The translations under genes and the position numbers were made by a program. Of a stretch of 64,000 nucleotides of DNA, positions 35,900-48,606 are shown one piece after another. Under the pieces are notes generated by a model, which made no database searches, had not been told where the DNA came from, and saw nothing but the letters and a program-made list of their open reading frames with translations. The stretch's first letter is position 1, and every line of letters starts with the position of its first letter. The stretch comes from Beaufortia kweichowensis (lineage: Eukaryota; Chordata; Actinopteri; Cypriniformes; Gastromyzontidae), in contig CM032794.1 in NCBI GenBank assembly GCA_019155185.1, positions 7,355,988 to 7,419,987 on the forward strand, given 5' to 3'.

Positions 35900-36440
35900 C
35901 CCATTAGAAATAATCCTGCCCTGGCATAATATGAAATCCACCCACGTATTGCTGTAGCCCGTACGCTGAAGAACTAGATCATTCTGCGGCTGTTAAAAAT
36001 ATGTTTAAAAACACAACTACAAGAGATAGCCGGGCGCCGCCTCGGGGTGCATTGGGGTTGTGATCTCTCCGCGGTGTCAAGACCCTAACGCCTCACAGAA
36101 TACACACAGATGGCCCTACGACTGCTCGTGTGTATCTGAGTGTGTGCGCCTGTGTCCGCCAAGCTTCCAGCCCCAGTGCTTCTGATCGAGTGGCATAATC
36201 AGATTAGTGAGGTGCGGAGAGGGCGAACCGACATTATTTTCACTTTGACTGCAATGATGACCGGTAGTGCCACGGGCACACTGAAAGAGAGAGAGAATTA
36301 GGCAGCAAGCTAATTTCAGCGTGTGTGTGTGCGCAAGGGTCTTTCTAATTTAGTTGCGCTCCGGACCGAGGCGACTCGAGGAGTGAAGCTGCGTTACTGC
36401 ATTACAGCACAGCAACTGTTGCCATTCGTGTCTCCGTGGA
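35900..36440. promoter_or_regulatory. GC/CpG-rich block in brsk2 intron 1
   Basis: Unlike the surrounding AT-rich intron, this block has many CpGs (GCCGGGCGCCGCCTCGGGG, CTCCGGACCGAGGCGACTCG). It includes a perfect palindromic homeodomain-dimer site, TAATCAGATTA, at 36196-36206. It could be an enhancer or an alternative first-exon promoter of brsk2. No ATG exon that would join to the kinase domain was identified. Confidence 0.35.
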
Positions 36441-37232
36441 GATGATGCGGCACACATGCTGAGCACATCTGGCTTGGGCGAGTGCTGCCTGGTTTAGCAT
36501 GGCAACAGCATCACACAGCCCTGCAGACTGTCACAAGGAGGGGTCAGGGCCTGGTCTGTGCTCAACCTGAATGCAGATCTGCTATCCTTTCTATATTAAA
36601 GCTGGAGTTCAGTAGAACTGAAAGTCAAGCAATGTTTAACAATGATCTCCTTCAGGCCATTTCTCTGGCTGTTGTATTATTAAACCCTAAACAGAATTAT
36701 TTATTTAACCTTCAATTGTTTATTATTAACTTGTAGAACTGATTCCTGTAGCAGTATTTTGTCTAAATCTTATTATCCGTCTTATTTGTAGCCATGCAAA
36801 TGCATTATTGCTCCTTGTAGTTGTAGTTTTTTTATTTGCTCTATAGCCCATACGGTGTCCGGTACGATCTGTTTTTTGCATTAGCTACAGAGTGCTTTAT
36901 GGAAGCTATTATTTCCTGCTGTTAGCTTTATGCTGCAGAAAAACCCTTTATTTCAGCACATTACATGTGGGCATCTCCCTTTGCCTTCAGCTGCGTCACT
37001 ATGGTTACGGGAGTGTTTGACTATGTGTGTGCGATTAGATTTTTTTTAGACGTTTAATGGATTAGGATTGTCAGTAAATAGCAGCAAATAAAATAGCATG
37101 TTTACCAGAGCAAATAAAATGTTATCACTAACAATGACTGGCTGACTGTTTTAGTCTATCACATTACAGCCGGGAGGCTACATGACCACGTTTACAATAA
37201 ATATTTAAAGTTTTAATTAAGATCTTAATTCA

Positions 37233-37315
37233 TGTGAACAAGGGGTGGGAATCTTTAGGTACTACGCGATCCGAATCCAATTCTGGGACTCACGATCCGA
37301 TTCCAAAACGATTCT
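37233..37315. repeat. Probable fragment of a dispersed fish repeat
   Basis: GGGGTGGGAATCTTTAGGTA and then alternating GATCCGA/GATTCC blocks resemble the end of a common fish interspersed repeat with degenerate GATTCGATTCC units. Class and boundaries are not determined. Confidence 0.4.
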
Positions 37316-37684
37316 TCATATAATTTTTGCAAATATGATAAATTTGCATTTTAAATAAATAAAGAGTTTTTATGCTTTTTGTTTATAGTTAGAATCTGTT
37401 TATTTTTACTGTGAGATACAGGCAGAGAAAGAAACACACTTTGTGACTATTAAAAGAAACAAACTCTCATGTCCTCCTACTTGCAATTCATTCTCTACTT
37501 GTTTGTTGTTGTCAAGGACATGAATAAGAATTAATGAGTTGATTAAGTTCCTTTGCAAAATTGCAAAAAATGAATGAAGATAAATGCAAAGAGCGAGCAC
37601 ATTCACAAGAGAATAGCAGGTAAAGAATAATATAAAAATATTATTGTACCAACATATTTATGTCTTTCTTTACAAAAATGTGCA

Positions 37685-37926
37685 AAAACACAAGATCACA
37701 TGTGAAATGTGTGGCTTTGGAACACTTTGGTGTGAATCCCATATAAATTCCCCTGTGAAACCCGTGGAATCGCTTGTGAAATATGTGGTGACGTGTTGTT
37801 CACATGTCAAAAACATTTCACCATATGTGGACAACATAACATGTGATCCCATGGGTTTTTACATAGGAATGGGATGTACGCAGAAGTGTTCCAGAACCAC
37901 ACGTTTTACATGTGATCACATGTTTT
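37685..37926. mobile_element. Long palindromic fold-back element
   Basis: The whole segment is an imperfect inverted repeat about its midpoint (about 37806). The left arm starts AAAACACAAGATCACATGT and continues GTGTGGCTTTGGAACACTT. The complement of the right arm reads AAAACATGTGATCACATGT and GTGTGGTTCTGGAACACTT. Similarity continues inward (GTTGTTCACATG against the complement of CATATGTGGACAAC), leaving almost no loop. Similarity may extend a little outward (TTTACAAAAATG against TTTCACAAGTG). No transposase and no clear target duplication. Open frames on both strands here result from the symmetry. Most likely a fold-back/MITE-type DNA transposon. Confidence 0.75.
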
Positions 37927-39559
37927 GGCACTTGTGAAATTTACGTTGTCCACGTGTTAGGGATTTATGTCATGTTATTCCATAGTTTGATGAATTTACT
38001 ATTTTTCTAAAATGAGGAAGAAAAATATTAGACCCTAAACTTTGAACTTGTAGTGTATACATTATTCTTTTTAGAATAAAGGCTTGCAATTTGATGTACA
38101 TCTTGCATGGTAGACAGATTTTATTTATGCAAATCCGATTTAAACTAGGTAAGGTATTAGGCCTGTTTGATTGGGTTTGGTAGCAGAAAGCAGGTCATGT
38201 TGCCCCACTGTTTCACTGGTTGACCAGATGAGGTGGTTTGGGGATTAGTCAGGACCCCCACAGCTGCAGCCAGAACCCTGAGTAGAACAGATGGCCGCCT
38301 GCATGTTAAGGCAGTAACCCCCACCAGTGCCACAACGCACATGGACAAAATTATGACAGAAGCATCCTAACATTGGATACATCATGTTAGATCCATTATT
38401 CATGGTTGGTTTTTATGATTATGTAATTGTACATACGTGTTCACACTGTTGAAAACCGCACTGAATGATCTGCTGCTGGTGCTCAGACACTCAGCAGACG
38501 CTCAGAGCTGGGCAGTGTCAGTTCGCCTGTGGCTCAACGCCAAACAGATTCAAGGGCGTAACACTCAATGCTGGATACAGTGAGGGTGCTGGAAAAGGTG
38601 AGGGGGCAGATTCACCCAGTACAGAAGCCACCCTCACACCCTTTGCAATGAAGCGGCATTGCAGTGTTATTGTATTTCAGGCAGAATGGTTGCCTTTTTA
38701 TTCAGAAAGATACATCAACAAGGGTTTGTTTACTGAATTAGGATGAATTCAATATGAAGACCAATTTTGATGTTCTGTAATAATAGTGACAATGAAACAT
38801 TTTTCTTTATTTTCTTTGGGCAACAAATGTAAATATTTAACGCATATGGTCTGCGGTGCTTAAATTGAACTTAGTGGCATGACTCTTAGTCTCTGACCCC
38901 AAGTATCACATCACCACCACCTGATCAATGATCGGCCATATTTCCTACAGTAATTAAAGACTAATGAGGTAACGATAACAGATTACGTCATTTCTTTTGG
39001 ACGACATCCCAGATTTCACAAGACCCCAATAAAAGCCCCCCGCCCCCAGGCCTCTATCTTCCTCTTTGTCTGTTTCCGTGTCTCTCTCGTTCTCCCTCCA
39101 TCTTCTCCCAGCGCTTCTTTTGTGTTGGCTGGAGAACATGCCTGCTGGAGGGGGCCTATGACTCATAGAAGAGCGAGACTATATTTTTAGCACTGATTCA
39201 CCCCTTGCCGTGGTGCTTCCTGTGAGAAATATGAAAACCCATGAAGCACATTTCATGTAGCTCCATTATCAAGCATCATTTAACGGGTGCTAGACGCACA
39301 TTTGCAGAACACAAGAGGCGTATGGGAAATAAATGTCAGGATACTTGAATCTGCATGTTTTATATCTTTGACCGTTTTAGAAACAAGTTTGTGGCCTGTT
39401 CCATCTGTTTTTGCTTTTGCAGTAATGAGTGGGTGAAAAATGTAGTAGATATGGATGTTGTGACGTTAATGATTTTTGCCTGACATCACAGTGATACAAA
39501 TGTGAATCTTGTTTTCACTTTTTCTTACAGTCTCTCTGCTTCCTTTCTTCATTGTTCTG

Positions 39560-39900
39560 GTAAACTCTTGGATTAAAGCCGATTAGTATAGGCTGTGATT
39601 GTGGCGTGCTGCGCTGCCCTCCCCCATCTTCCCTTTGTGCTGCCGTCTTCGCACCTCCCGAAATAGTGTGGAAAATGCAGCGTAAGTAGATTTAGCTAAA
39701 AATGGGGCAAATTTTATGCATGGATATGCAACAATCAACACAATCAGGACAATGATGAAGCTGCTGTTTTTAGCCATTAACAGTTTTTACCACCTGCTGT
39801 AGCTCCAGTCGGGCCGCTCACTGACTATCAGCCCCTGCAGCGAGAGCGGCCTCCATTTGAGCCAATAGAAAGCCAGAAGTGCCATTGATGTTTAATTCCC
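39560..39900. promoter_or_regulatory. Candidate SOX/POU-type regulatory block
   Basis: Contains octamer-like TTATGCATGG and ATATGCAA (39724-39731), followed by three ACAAT cores exactly 9 bp apart (39731, 39740, 39749), plus GCGCTGCCCTCCCCC and GAGCCAATAG. SOX and POU motifs side by side are typical of neural enhancers, and brsk2 is neuron-enriched. This is motif reading only. Confidence 0.3.
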
Positions 39901-42900
39901 CCTTATGGCTGGTCAGTCGTGTGCTTATGGTGTTATTGCCACAAAGCCATTTATGAATGTTTGAACACACTGTGCAGCATGCTTGAAAACAAAGAAGCCC
40001 TGAAAGGATTTTTTGTGCTTTTGCGCTCTAATTCTAAACGAACGTATAATGTAATTAAACAAAATTGTAAATGTGGGAACAATAAAAAAAATAGCACTTC
40101 TAGTGCAAAGATGGAAAACTGGCGATGTTTGTAAGAAGCCTGCAGGTGCGGTTTATTTGTTTCGGTCTTTAGCTGTTAGGCCTAGCTTTAAGTTTTCATT
40201 ACATTGCAGTAAACTGGGATTTTGTTCTGATATCTCTTTGTGTTGGTGTGTTTTCTCCGTAGACAGACTGGTTCTGTATGTGAGATCTTGTCATAATTGA
40301 CAGTGTATAGTTGGCTGAAATGCAGAAAGGTCTCTAGAGCAATATCATCTATTTGTTAAGCGATAGCATCTAACAGGCCTTAACCTGGTTTCTGATTTAG
40401 GTATGTAGCACGCGTACCAAGGGAAGGCTCAATTTAGCACCGTATAGGACAAAAATAAAGAATATTTTCTGCTAGACTTACCACGCAACCTTCCTCTTGT
40501 TTGGTGATTACCTTATGATTGTGTTACTTCTACCTGCCTCGTAGATCAAAACCCATCCAGGCAAACAGAAAAGAAACCAAAAATGATCTTTGAAGTGAGG
40601 CATCGGAGAAAGAAAATGGGACAGGAGTGAGTTCTTTACGAATATCATCTATGGTCGTATGTTAACGCCTTTGTCAGTGTCTGTGAAGAATAAAGCCATT
40701 TCACGGTGAACGCATGACTATGGCAGGAATAAGAAGGGAGATTGTCAGGATTCATTGATTTTCAAGAGAGTGAAAAACATCAACAACAGGCTTATCACAA
40801 AGCCATTTAGCCCTGACTTTGAGAGACTAAGCTGGAGAGAGCTGCTCGATCAAAAGGCATATTTTCTCAGATATGGGGGATGTTTTTATAGCATTTGCTT
40901 AAAAAAACTTCTACTGATTGTGCAGGTCTTACAAACTGAAATGAAATCCATTTACTGCCTTTAAAAATCTAAAAAAGGCCATTTTGTCCAGTGCACTAGG
41001 GCTACTCAATTAAAACACACCGACTTGATGATATGCCCCACAGGTTAATAGAGTTTTTGGCTTGGCAGGTATGAAAATGAAAATGAAAACGCCAAATAAA
41101 ATCTGAATGCTTAAAATCTTGCCTTTAGGGAGTAGTACATTTTGAAAGGTTTTAAGCAGTATTTTGATCAGAAGACTTGTGAATATGGATTTTTTTGTGG
41201 GGCTTATGGACTTAACCCACTGCTGTCTGCTACACCAGGGAATCGGGAACTCTGTGCCGTCTGTGGCTTTGTCTGCGGCTATAAGAGCATTAGCGCCTGA
41301 CTTCTGCGGCTTGTGCAGTTATAACCTTTTTTTATATGTGCCTCCAGGAATCAAGGTTTCCTTTGTGAATCCCCAAGGTTCGTATTATATATTGGGGGTG
41401 GTATTGCAAACATCCAGCGCAAGAAAATGCTCTAACATGGAATGCAATTATTGCCACAGCACAGTAGCTGCATTGCATTCATCTCAAACATATGATGTCA
41501 TTGAGCTTCTCAATGCTGCATTCCTGTTGGCTTGACACTTCATGCATGTGTAATGATTACAGCGATGGAGAAACAATGGAAGCCTGTTTGTGAAATGTGT
41601 TCCCTCTATACAAAGTGTACCATCACTCTCAGTATAATGGCACAGCTGTTCTAAACCTGTGATCCTCAGCGCTCGTGTTGAACGTTGCACACTAAGGAGT
41701 GTGAAGCTAGCGTTGGTAGCTTGTTAATTCTGTTTTTTTTCACTCTATTTTCTGCTTTGACATTTCATATTTTCAGCCCATCTGTTGTTCTAGGTGTATT
41801 TTTGTATGCTGGCAAGCCTACGTCAGTTCAGCTAGTTTAACAAGATTAAAGATAGATGACTGGAGACTGGCAGTCACTTTTGAACACTTGTGTTTTATTT
41901 GAACCAAATGTGAATTCAACGCCAGATGTCAACAGCATCAGCTGTTTGCTGTCTTATCAGTTCTGATCTTGAGTAGGAAGGCAAATGTCATAGTGTTGGC
42001 TTTGTATATTGAATATACTCTGAAATGCATGAATATCATCAGATATGAACATGACCTTTTGTGATTAATGTTTTAAGGATTTCCATAATTTCTTGTTGCC
42101 AAATTGTTGATTGTCAAATCAATGATGCATCACACAGTATCACAAAATGTTTTTAAAATAACCATAGATGTCGGACCAAGAGACCTCTCGTGTTGAAAGA
42201 TCAAGCGTCAGTCAAAATCTCTCTTTACCTGGCAGAGAGGATGATTAACATTTGACACCACACTAGATTTAACGAACGTTGTCTTTGATCCTCGCTTCCA
42301 CGCAGTCACCCACTCCCAAACGCAAGGTCAACCCAGAGCCCACGGGCGTGTTCACACAGGAAATCGCTGACTGCACAAGAGGAAGTATTTAACACTCTGC
42401 CACCCCCCATAAGGTTCGTGACACAACCAGGAACGGTGAAATTACTTTTTTGCTGATGCCTATCCACTCTTTCTTGTTGATAAGTACTCTGAGATTTTCT
42501 TAATTATTTTTCCTTTTTCATTTTTTTGCCAAAAGCAGGAAGCCATGAAATAATTGCTGGCTGCGTTTTCTTTTTATCACATCCTCATCTGTGTGCTGTA
42601 AGCACTAAAAAGAGAGGGAATATTAAAATTTCATAAAGCAATGCCGAAGGCTGTGTCTCTCAATATTTCAGGCAAGATTTGGGTTATTTGGTATCAGAAT
42701 TTTAACTGCCCACTTCTCAGAAAAAAATAATACATTTTATTAGAATATTACTGAGCATATAAATGTCAAATATATACAGCACAGTCAGGGAATATTGTTG
42801 TGTATGTATGAGACAATAACACTGCATCTCTTATACAAACATAGTATTAAAAATAAGGCAAACTTTAAATTCCACGAAAAAAATACATCCCCATATTACT

Positions 42901-45602
42901 AATGTTATGAATATTGTGGTTGCATATCTATACTTGCATCTTTATTTATATAATTATCAGGAAAATGAATGCATGCTCATGCATACACAGTTTCGAGGAG
43001 CGGAAATGCATTTTTTGAGTCGGATCAGTAGTCTCAGTTTTTGGTTGTAAGCAGGCGTTTATGTTAGGTTTAAGGGGCCGACTCCCCTGCCACACTTGTC
43101 CAATGCTTCACTTTCAACAGACAAAAGAACGCTGGACCTCTTTGCTCTCTATAAAGCAAATTGATCTTCTGGAGGAGGGAATGTTCGATTTCAAAACAAA
43201 CCCTCCCCTTTAGCACTTTCACCTCTGTTCATTCTGTAGTTCACTGGGAGGACGTTATGGGTGGTTTGCTGCAAGTTGTCAGCTTTGTGAGTATGTTCTT
43301 GTCTATAAATACAATACAAGGGCCAGTGTATTTTACTGTGACTTGTGGCATAACCTCTCCCCTATACTTTATCTCTGTAGCGATCCCGATTCATCTTCTT
43401 TCTTTTTCTTAGACAAACCAAAGCATTGCGGAAAAAATGTAGTCCAATGCAGAAAAGTTGCCCTTTTCTGTAAACCCCCCCCCCGAAATTTACCAAGGCT
43501 GTTACTTTTTTTGGCTTGTGTGCTGGGTTATTTTAGTAAGTACAGTATATGATATAGTTCAGTATAGCATAGTAGATAATAATTTAAAAGCATGGATGTT
43601 TTTCCCCTTGTCAGCTGTTTTGACTAGGTAAGATATGTCCTTTTAGAATTTCATTTCTCCGTCTCTATTCATATTCATTCACGCTCAACTGTGCCTTCTC
43701 ACTCCGGACCTTATCTGTTTCCATCCCACTGATCCCATTAAATTAGGTAAGAGAGTACGGTTGGTCCCATTGATAGGTTTAGCCAGATTGAAAGTCTGAG
43801 AAAATATTTCTCTTATTTTGTCATAAATCATTTCACTTTTACTGTCATCATTTGAATAATAGCTTAGTCTTGCGGCTCCTGTGGACAGAGACATCTTATG
43901 CTGACTTTACATTATAGCACAAGAGAGGATCCTGGGAATTTTTGGCGTTTGCTTTCTGCCAACTTGTGTAACATCCAGTGCACATTGAAACGCATCCCAA
44001 CGTCCACCTCTGTGAAGCATGTCTGATATGACTGTGCCATGAGATATAAAGGTCACATGAACCGAGGTCCCTGTCATTCAGTCCTTTCCTCCCTCTGTTT
44101 TGTCCATTTCTCTTTTCATCCTTTTAGCTCTCTTGGGTTTTTGTCATATAGGGCTCTGCAGATATAATTTGGTGTGATTGTGGGGGATTACAGAGAGCCA
44201 AAAGAGGATTTTGCCGCTCTGTGGTTTTATTGCTGTAATGAGCCGAGGACCTGAACTGTCTGTCTGAGTGCATCTGAGTGGGTCTGCAGACACACGTGGC
44301 CTAAAAACTTTGAGTTTGGAGAGAATGGCCATGAGGCACTTAATCAGACTAAAGCCATGTTCTAACACTAATAAAACTGAACTTCTGGCCAATTTTGACA
44401 TAAAATTAATCCCTAGATAACTTTCTGTAGGCATTTTGTCAAAAAAGTAAGAGCTAACACAAAACATTTATAGAAGAACGTGCAGAATGAGCCATTATTG
44501 TGGGATGATGATGATGATAATCTTCTATGCAACTTTTTCAGATTACTTAGTTTGCATTTTTGTGTCATACCACCAACCCCTACTAAAGATGTCTATATTT
44601 ACTCTTGTTTTGTTCCCTGTACATCTTGGGTTTCTAAGTTTCTTAAGAGATGTACCCGTTATACACCTTTCCCACCTTTCTCCCAACGTTTTGCATTAAG
44701 ATTAATATGTTATCAGTCGTGAGAGTTAGAATAGATATTTGAAATGTTTATTTATAAAAAGGTGACATTTAGAATAATCTCATGACCACTGGCATAGTTT
44801 GCTTTATGGAGATTACCGTGCTGTGGAGCCCATCCTGTGCCTTCATTTGAGATCTCTCTCATGGAGGTGAATGCCATTTTTGTGGGCATTGCTATTTGTG
44901 GGGTTTGCTTGGCGGAAACGAGGGGATCAAAATGGATTAAGACCCCCTTCTCTCCCTCTGCCATCCTCCTGCTTTCCATATTTGAGCCTCCAATATGTAG
45001 AACAGTGAAGACTTAAACCTTCCCTCTCATCTCCTCCTGTTTACCCTTGATGTAATCCAAAGTGATTTTTTTTTTCACTAGATTTTCCAGGGAACTCTGA
45101 GGTCTGTCTTTCCCCTTCTGTCTTCTGATTAAACTCACCTCTGCTCCCGGTATGGCATCAGTCCACTATAATCTTTCTGTGTGTTTGTGTGTGGGCCGCA
45201 TTTGAATTATTTGTATAGTATGAGTTTGGTCATGCAGTATGCATGAGGCTCTGTCTTTAGAGCCTGGCCGATTGCATATGTATGCAGTGTTTGTTGTCAT
45301 TAGGCTGTATCACCAAACAGGTTTGCATTGGCATTCCCCTGCAATACAATCAAAGTGGGTTTTGCTTGCACTAGGGAAATAATACTCGGGCCTCAATAGC
45401 CATTACACACAGGACTACACTCTATCATGTGAACAGCACAATCCTTCTGGCTTGCTTTTAAAACAGGGCTCAGCACATGTGCAGAATGATATTATGTGTC
45501 ATTTTATTTGTCTTTTTGTTAGTTATGCTTTTGTCTGCTTCAATGATGTGTACGAGTATTTTTCATGTTACTATCAGAGAACAGCATGTCTGGATGTTTT
45601 AT

Positions 45603-45814
45603 GGGTAGTTGACAAATAAATATGTGACTGTGTCCTATAAGGTGACATACAAAACATGTAGGAAAAAACTCAATTAAGATAAATCTTTCTCATCGTATTT
45701 GTAACTCCAGCAATAAATATAAATCTCTCATGCTATTTCTATATGTTGTAAGTTTTTCTACATTTTTGCTGTCACACCATAGGACCCAGTCACATATTTA
45801 TTTGTCAACTACCC
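45603..45814. mobile_element. 212-bp MITE with 36-bp terminal inverted repeats
   Basis: The left end GGGTAGTTGACAAATAAATA, then TGTGACTGTGTCCTAT, is matched by the complement of the right end with one mismatch over about 36 bp. The element is flanked on both sides by TTAT (45599-45602 and 45815-45818), a likely target duplication. The interior is AT-rich without coding. The near-identical arms suggest a young insertion. The superfamily is not clear from the ends. Confidence 0.88.
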
Positions 45815-46948
45815 TTATAAGTTGAAACGATTATAAATTTCACACTAGATGAAGTGCTGTTGTACTGAAAGGCCTTAAGTAATAATCTTGCTGTTTTCTA
45901 CTAGCACAGTTGTTATAGTGATATAAACAAGACCTTAATATCAAGTAAGTTAGATTTTAGACACAGTATAGTTAGTTATTTTGTATTTCTGATCTAGAAT
46001 ACCGCAATCAAGAGGAGTTATATCTCGTGAAACATGATTTGACCAATTAGATTAGAAAATTGTCGTATTGTTGTATATATTTAGTTAAAAATGGGTTAAT
46101 AGATAAGAGTTTCTGCAAAAAACACAAGTGTGATGTTGTCTGAGTGGGCCGCACAGACAGGAAGATACAACCCCAGATCTCCTTCCGATGCAGTCTGCAG
46201 GCTCTCTGCCTCTAAGGCTGTGCATTGCTAACCATCCCTTATAAATCGATTTTGGTGGGATGAAGCATAGCTTAAATCTCAGGCACTATGATGTCACCGA
46301 GGCGTTTATGCACATTTTCAAACAACTGGTCAGCAGTCTATGATTTTATCATTGCTCACTGTCCTGACTGAGGACTGACGTGCTATGTGTCATAAATGAC
46401 TCAGAAATGGGCAATTATCCTGTTTGCCACCCCGCTGGTGCCATGCGAGTATTCTTTGCAGGGTGAACAAATGGCAAGTCGACACACACTGTGCCAATTT
46501 CTCACCCCAGCAACCGATGCTGTAAAAATCGCAAGCGCATCACGTACAAGCAAGTCGGGAGGCGGATGGGGAAAACAACTGAAGTAATCAATGATGGAGA
46601 AGCAGAGAGGGGTTAGTGATGGAATGCCAGACACGGGATGAATAATTTGTATGCGCGTGTGTGCGAGCTGGGAGGGGGTTGCCTGTGCTGATTATACCTG
46701 TGTGATGCTGATAGGCCATCAGACTAGACGGTTCCACCCGTCTTCATTATCTCCCGCAGCAGGGAGTGCTGTGATTGGACCAGAGGGCCATGCTGAGATG
46801 CAGAATAGGGCTGCTGCAAAGGAGACACTGTCTGAAATCTCCAACTCGCAACTTTACGCTGACCTTAACAACCTTTATGAGCGAAACGCTGTTCCAAAGC
46901 CTAGTGAGTTGCCTATCTAGACAGCAAAAGTTTTCCCAGAAATGAGCT

Positions 46949-47035
46949 TTCTGTCATTTATTCACTCTCATATTGTTGTAAACCTGTATATACTTTCTTC
47001 TTTAGAACAGAAAAGGATATAATGAATGATAATGG
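46949..47035 (+). repeat. Decayed copy of a common fish TIR repeat
   Basis: TTCTGTCATTTATTCACTCT, then CATATTGTTGTAAACCTGTA and CTTTCTTCTTTAGAAC resemble the TCATTTACTCACCCTCATG-type repeat also present at 48402-48606. Truncated and degraded. Confidence 0.5.
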
Positions 47036-48254
47036 ATTTTCAATTCTGTAGATTTAGATTAATGGCACTACGTTATGACCCACCGCTTTTAAAGTAAGTG
47101 TGCCAGCAGAAATCTCAGTTATGATGGGCACTTAAAGACAGTTGCCTATTTTGTGTAGGAAGTAGATAGGAAGGCAGGTTCTCCACTGGTGTAACGTCAT
47201 CAGCCTATTATAATTTTCAGAGCCCTAAGAGGTTTGGAAAAACTTGATGATGTTTGTTTTAGACTCAGCTTGAGTTTTGACAAATGTAGATCTGGTTTCA
47301 TGTAATCCCATAAATGATCATTAACGACACTCATTTGCATTTCAAATCACAAACACAGCTGGAATGTTCATTTGAACAGTATTAAATATTCACTGATTGC
47401 TCTTGATGTCATTTTAAATAAAGACTAAATCTAATCTCTAACAGAAATCTAATCTCACAGTCCAAATTCAACAAAAGTTTGACAATATTCCGATATTTAA
47501 GGGAGTTATGCGGCTTAATCTGTTGTGTTGATTACTATCAGCACACATTTGTGACTGCGCATAAACAAAGGCCAGAATGAGGGAGATAGGGAAGTGATGG
47601 TGGCTTGTGTAGGGGCGAGCCATGTCGCCTAGAATGCAATATGTTCCACCTGAATGCTTCTTTCCACGGCTACATCATTTATCTGACTGCGAGGTCTCCG
47701 TGTTTTGAGAAAGAGCCGCGGTGAGGGATGGAAATGATACCGTGAACGGACAGAAACACTTCCCCGTGCATGTTTTCATAATTTCCGCCTATTAAGTCAC
47801 TTTTGCTGCCTGTGATGCTGTCATGTCTCTTATTTTCTTGGGGTTGATTTCTGAGTGAAGTTTTTTTTTTTCTGTGCATATTTTGTTGTTGATTTAAATA
47901 TTGTTGCATGTGCTGCTCTGTTATTAAATGTAGAGGCACAGTTTAAAACTAGATTTGTCAGTGCCTGCAAGACAGCAAGACAAGTTGAGCTTTTACTGCT
48001 TCAGAGCTGCTTTTGCTGGTCTTTGCTTGTGAGGGCAGCTATACAGTAAATGGTTTTTATATAGATAGAAGATCAAAATATATAGATGGAAAATAAGACC
48101 AAAATTTCATTATCAAAATGTTGTATGTGAATAGATGTAAGAAGAGAATATATCACATTTAGTGTGCAGTTATCATCTTTGAATTCCTACACACAAAGTT
48201 TAGACAAAAAGTAGACATACCTATGTGTAGAAATTACCATTTGAGATACAGAAG

Positions 48255-48355
48255 CACCCTATATAATGTAGATACTGCATTGCATTAGCAGTGCAAGGGT
48301 CCTGAACCCAGGGAATATGCATACTAATGAAATGTATATCCGAAATGCAATTTCT
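48255..48355 (+). mobile_element. Partial tRNA-derived SINE
   Basis: GCATTAGCAGTGCAAGGGTC, CTGAACCCAGGGAATATGCAT and ACTAATGAAATGTATAT match, with changes, the middle of the SINE seen at 51181-51320 (GCTAGCAACGCC..CCCAGGGATTGCACATACTT). The tail is missing or replaced, so this is a 3'-truncated copy. Confidence 0.6.
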
Positions 48356-48401
48356 CAGTCTGTATGTTAAAGATTCAACCAATAATTAAAATTTCCTTTA
48401 T

Positions 48402-48606
48402 TATTTCATCATTTACTCACCCTCATGTCATTCCAAACTAGTATGACGTTCTTCTGCAGAAAGCAAATGAAGATATTTTGGAAAACTTTAGTAACCAAAC
48501 AATATTGGCCTCCGTTTACTTGTGTATGATTCTTTACTTCTGTGTTCCACAGAAGAAACAATCATATACTGATATTGAATATGAGATTAAATACATGATG
48601 AATTTA
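48402..48606. mobile_element. Non-autonomous DNA element with degraded inverted ends
   Basis: The left end TTTCATCATTTACTCACCCT, then CATGTCATTCCAAAC, and the right end (ACAGAAGAAACAATCATA .. ATACATGATGAATTT) look like the inverse of one another after decay. The TTTACTCACCCTCATGTC phrase is one of the most frequent repeats I recall from cyprinid-type genomes. No coding. Confidence 0.65.

Noticed and set aside
37644..37937. Overlapping open frames on both strands
   Set aside because: Explained by the symmetry of the fold-back element, not by coding.
41164..41535. 123-codon plus-strand open frame
   Set aside because: No family resemblance and no splice context fitting brsk2; chance.
43474..43484. 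Poly-C run flanked by GTAAA and TTTAC
   Set aside because: A simple homopolymer with a short chance inverted flank; possibly an assembly-sensitive spot but no further signal.
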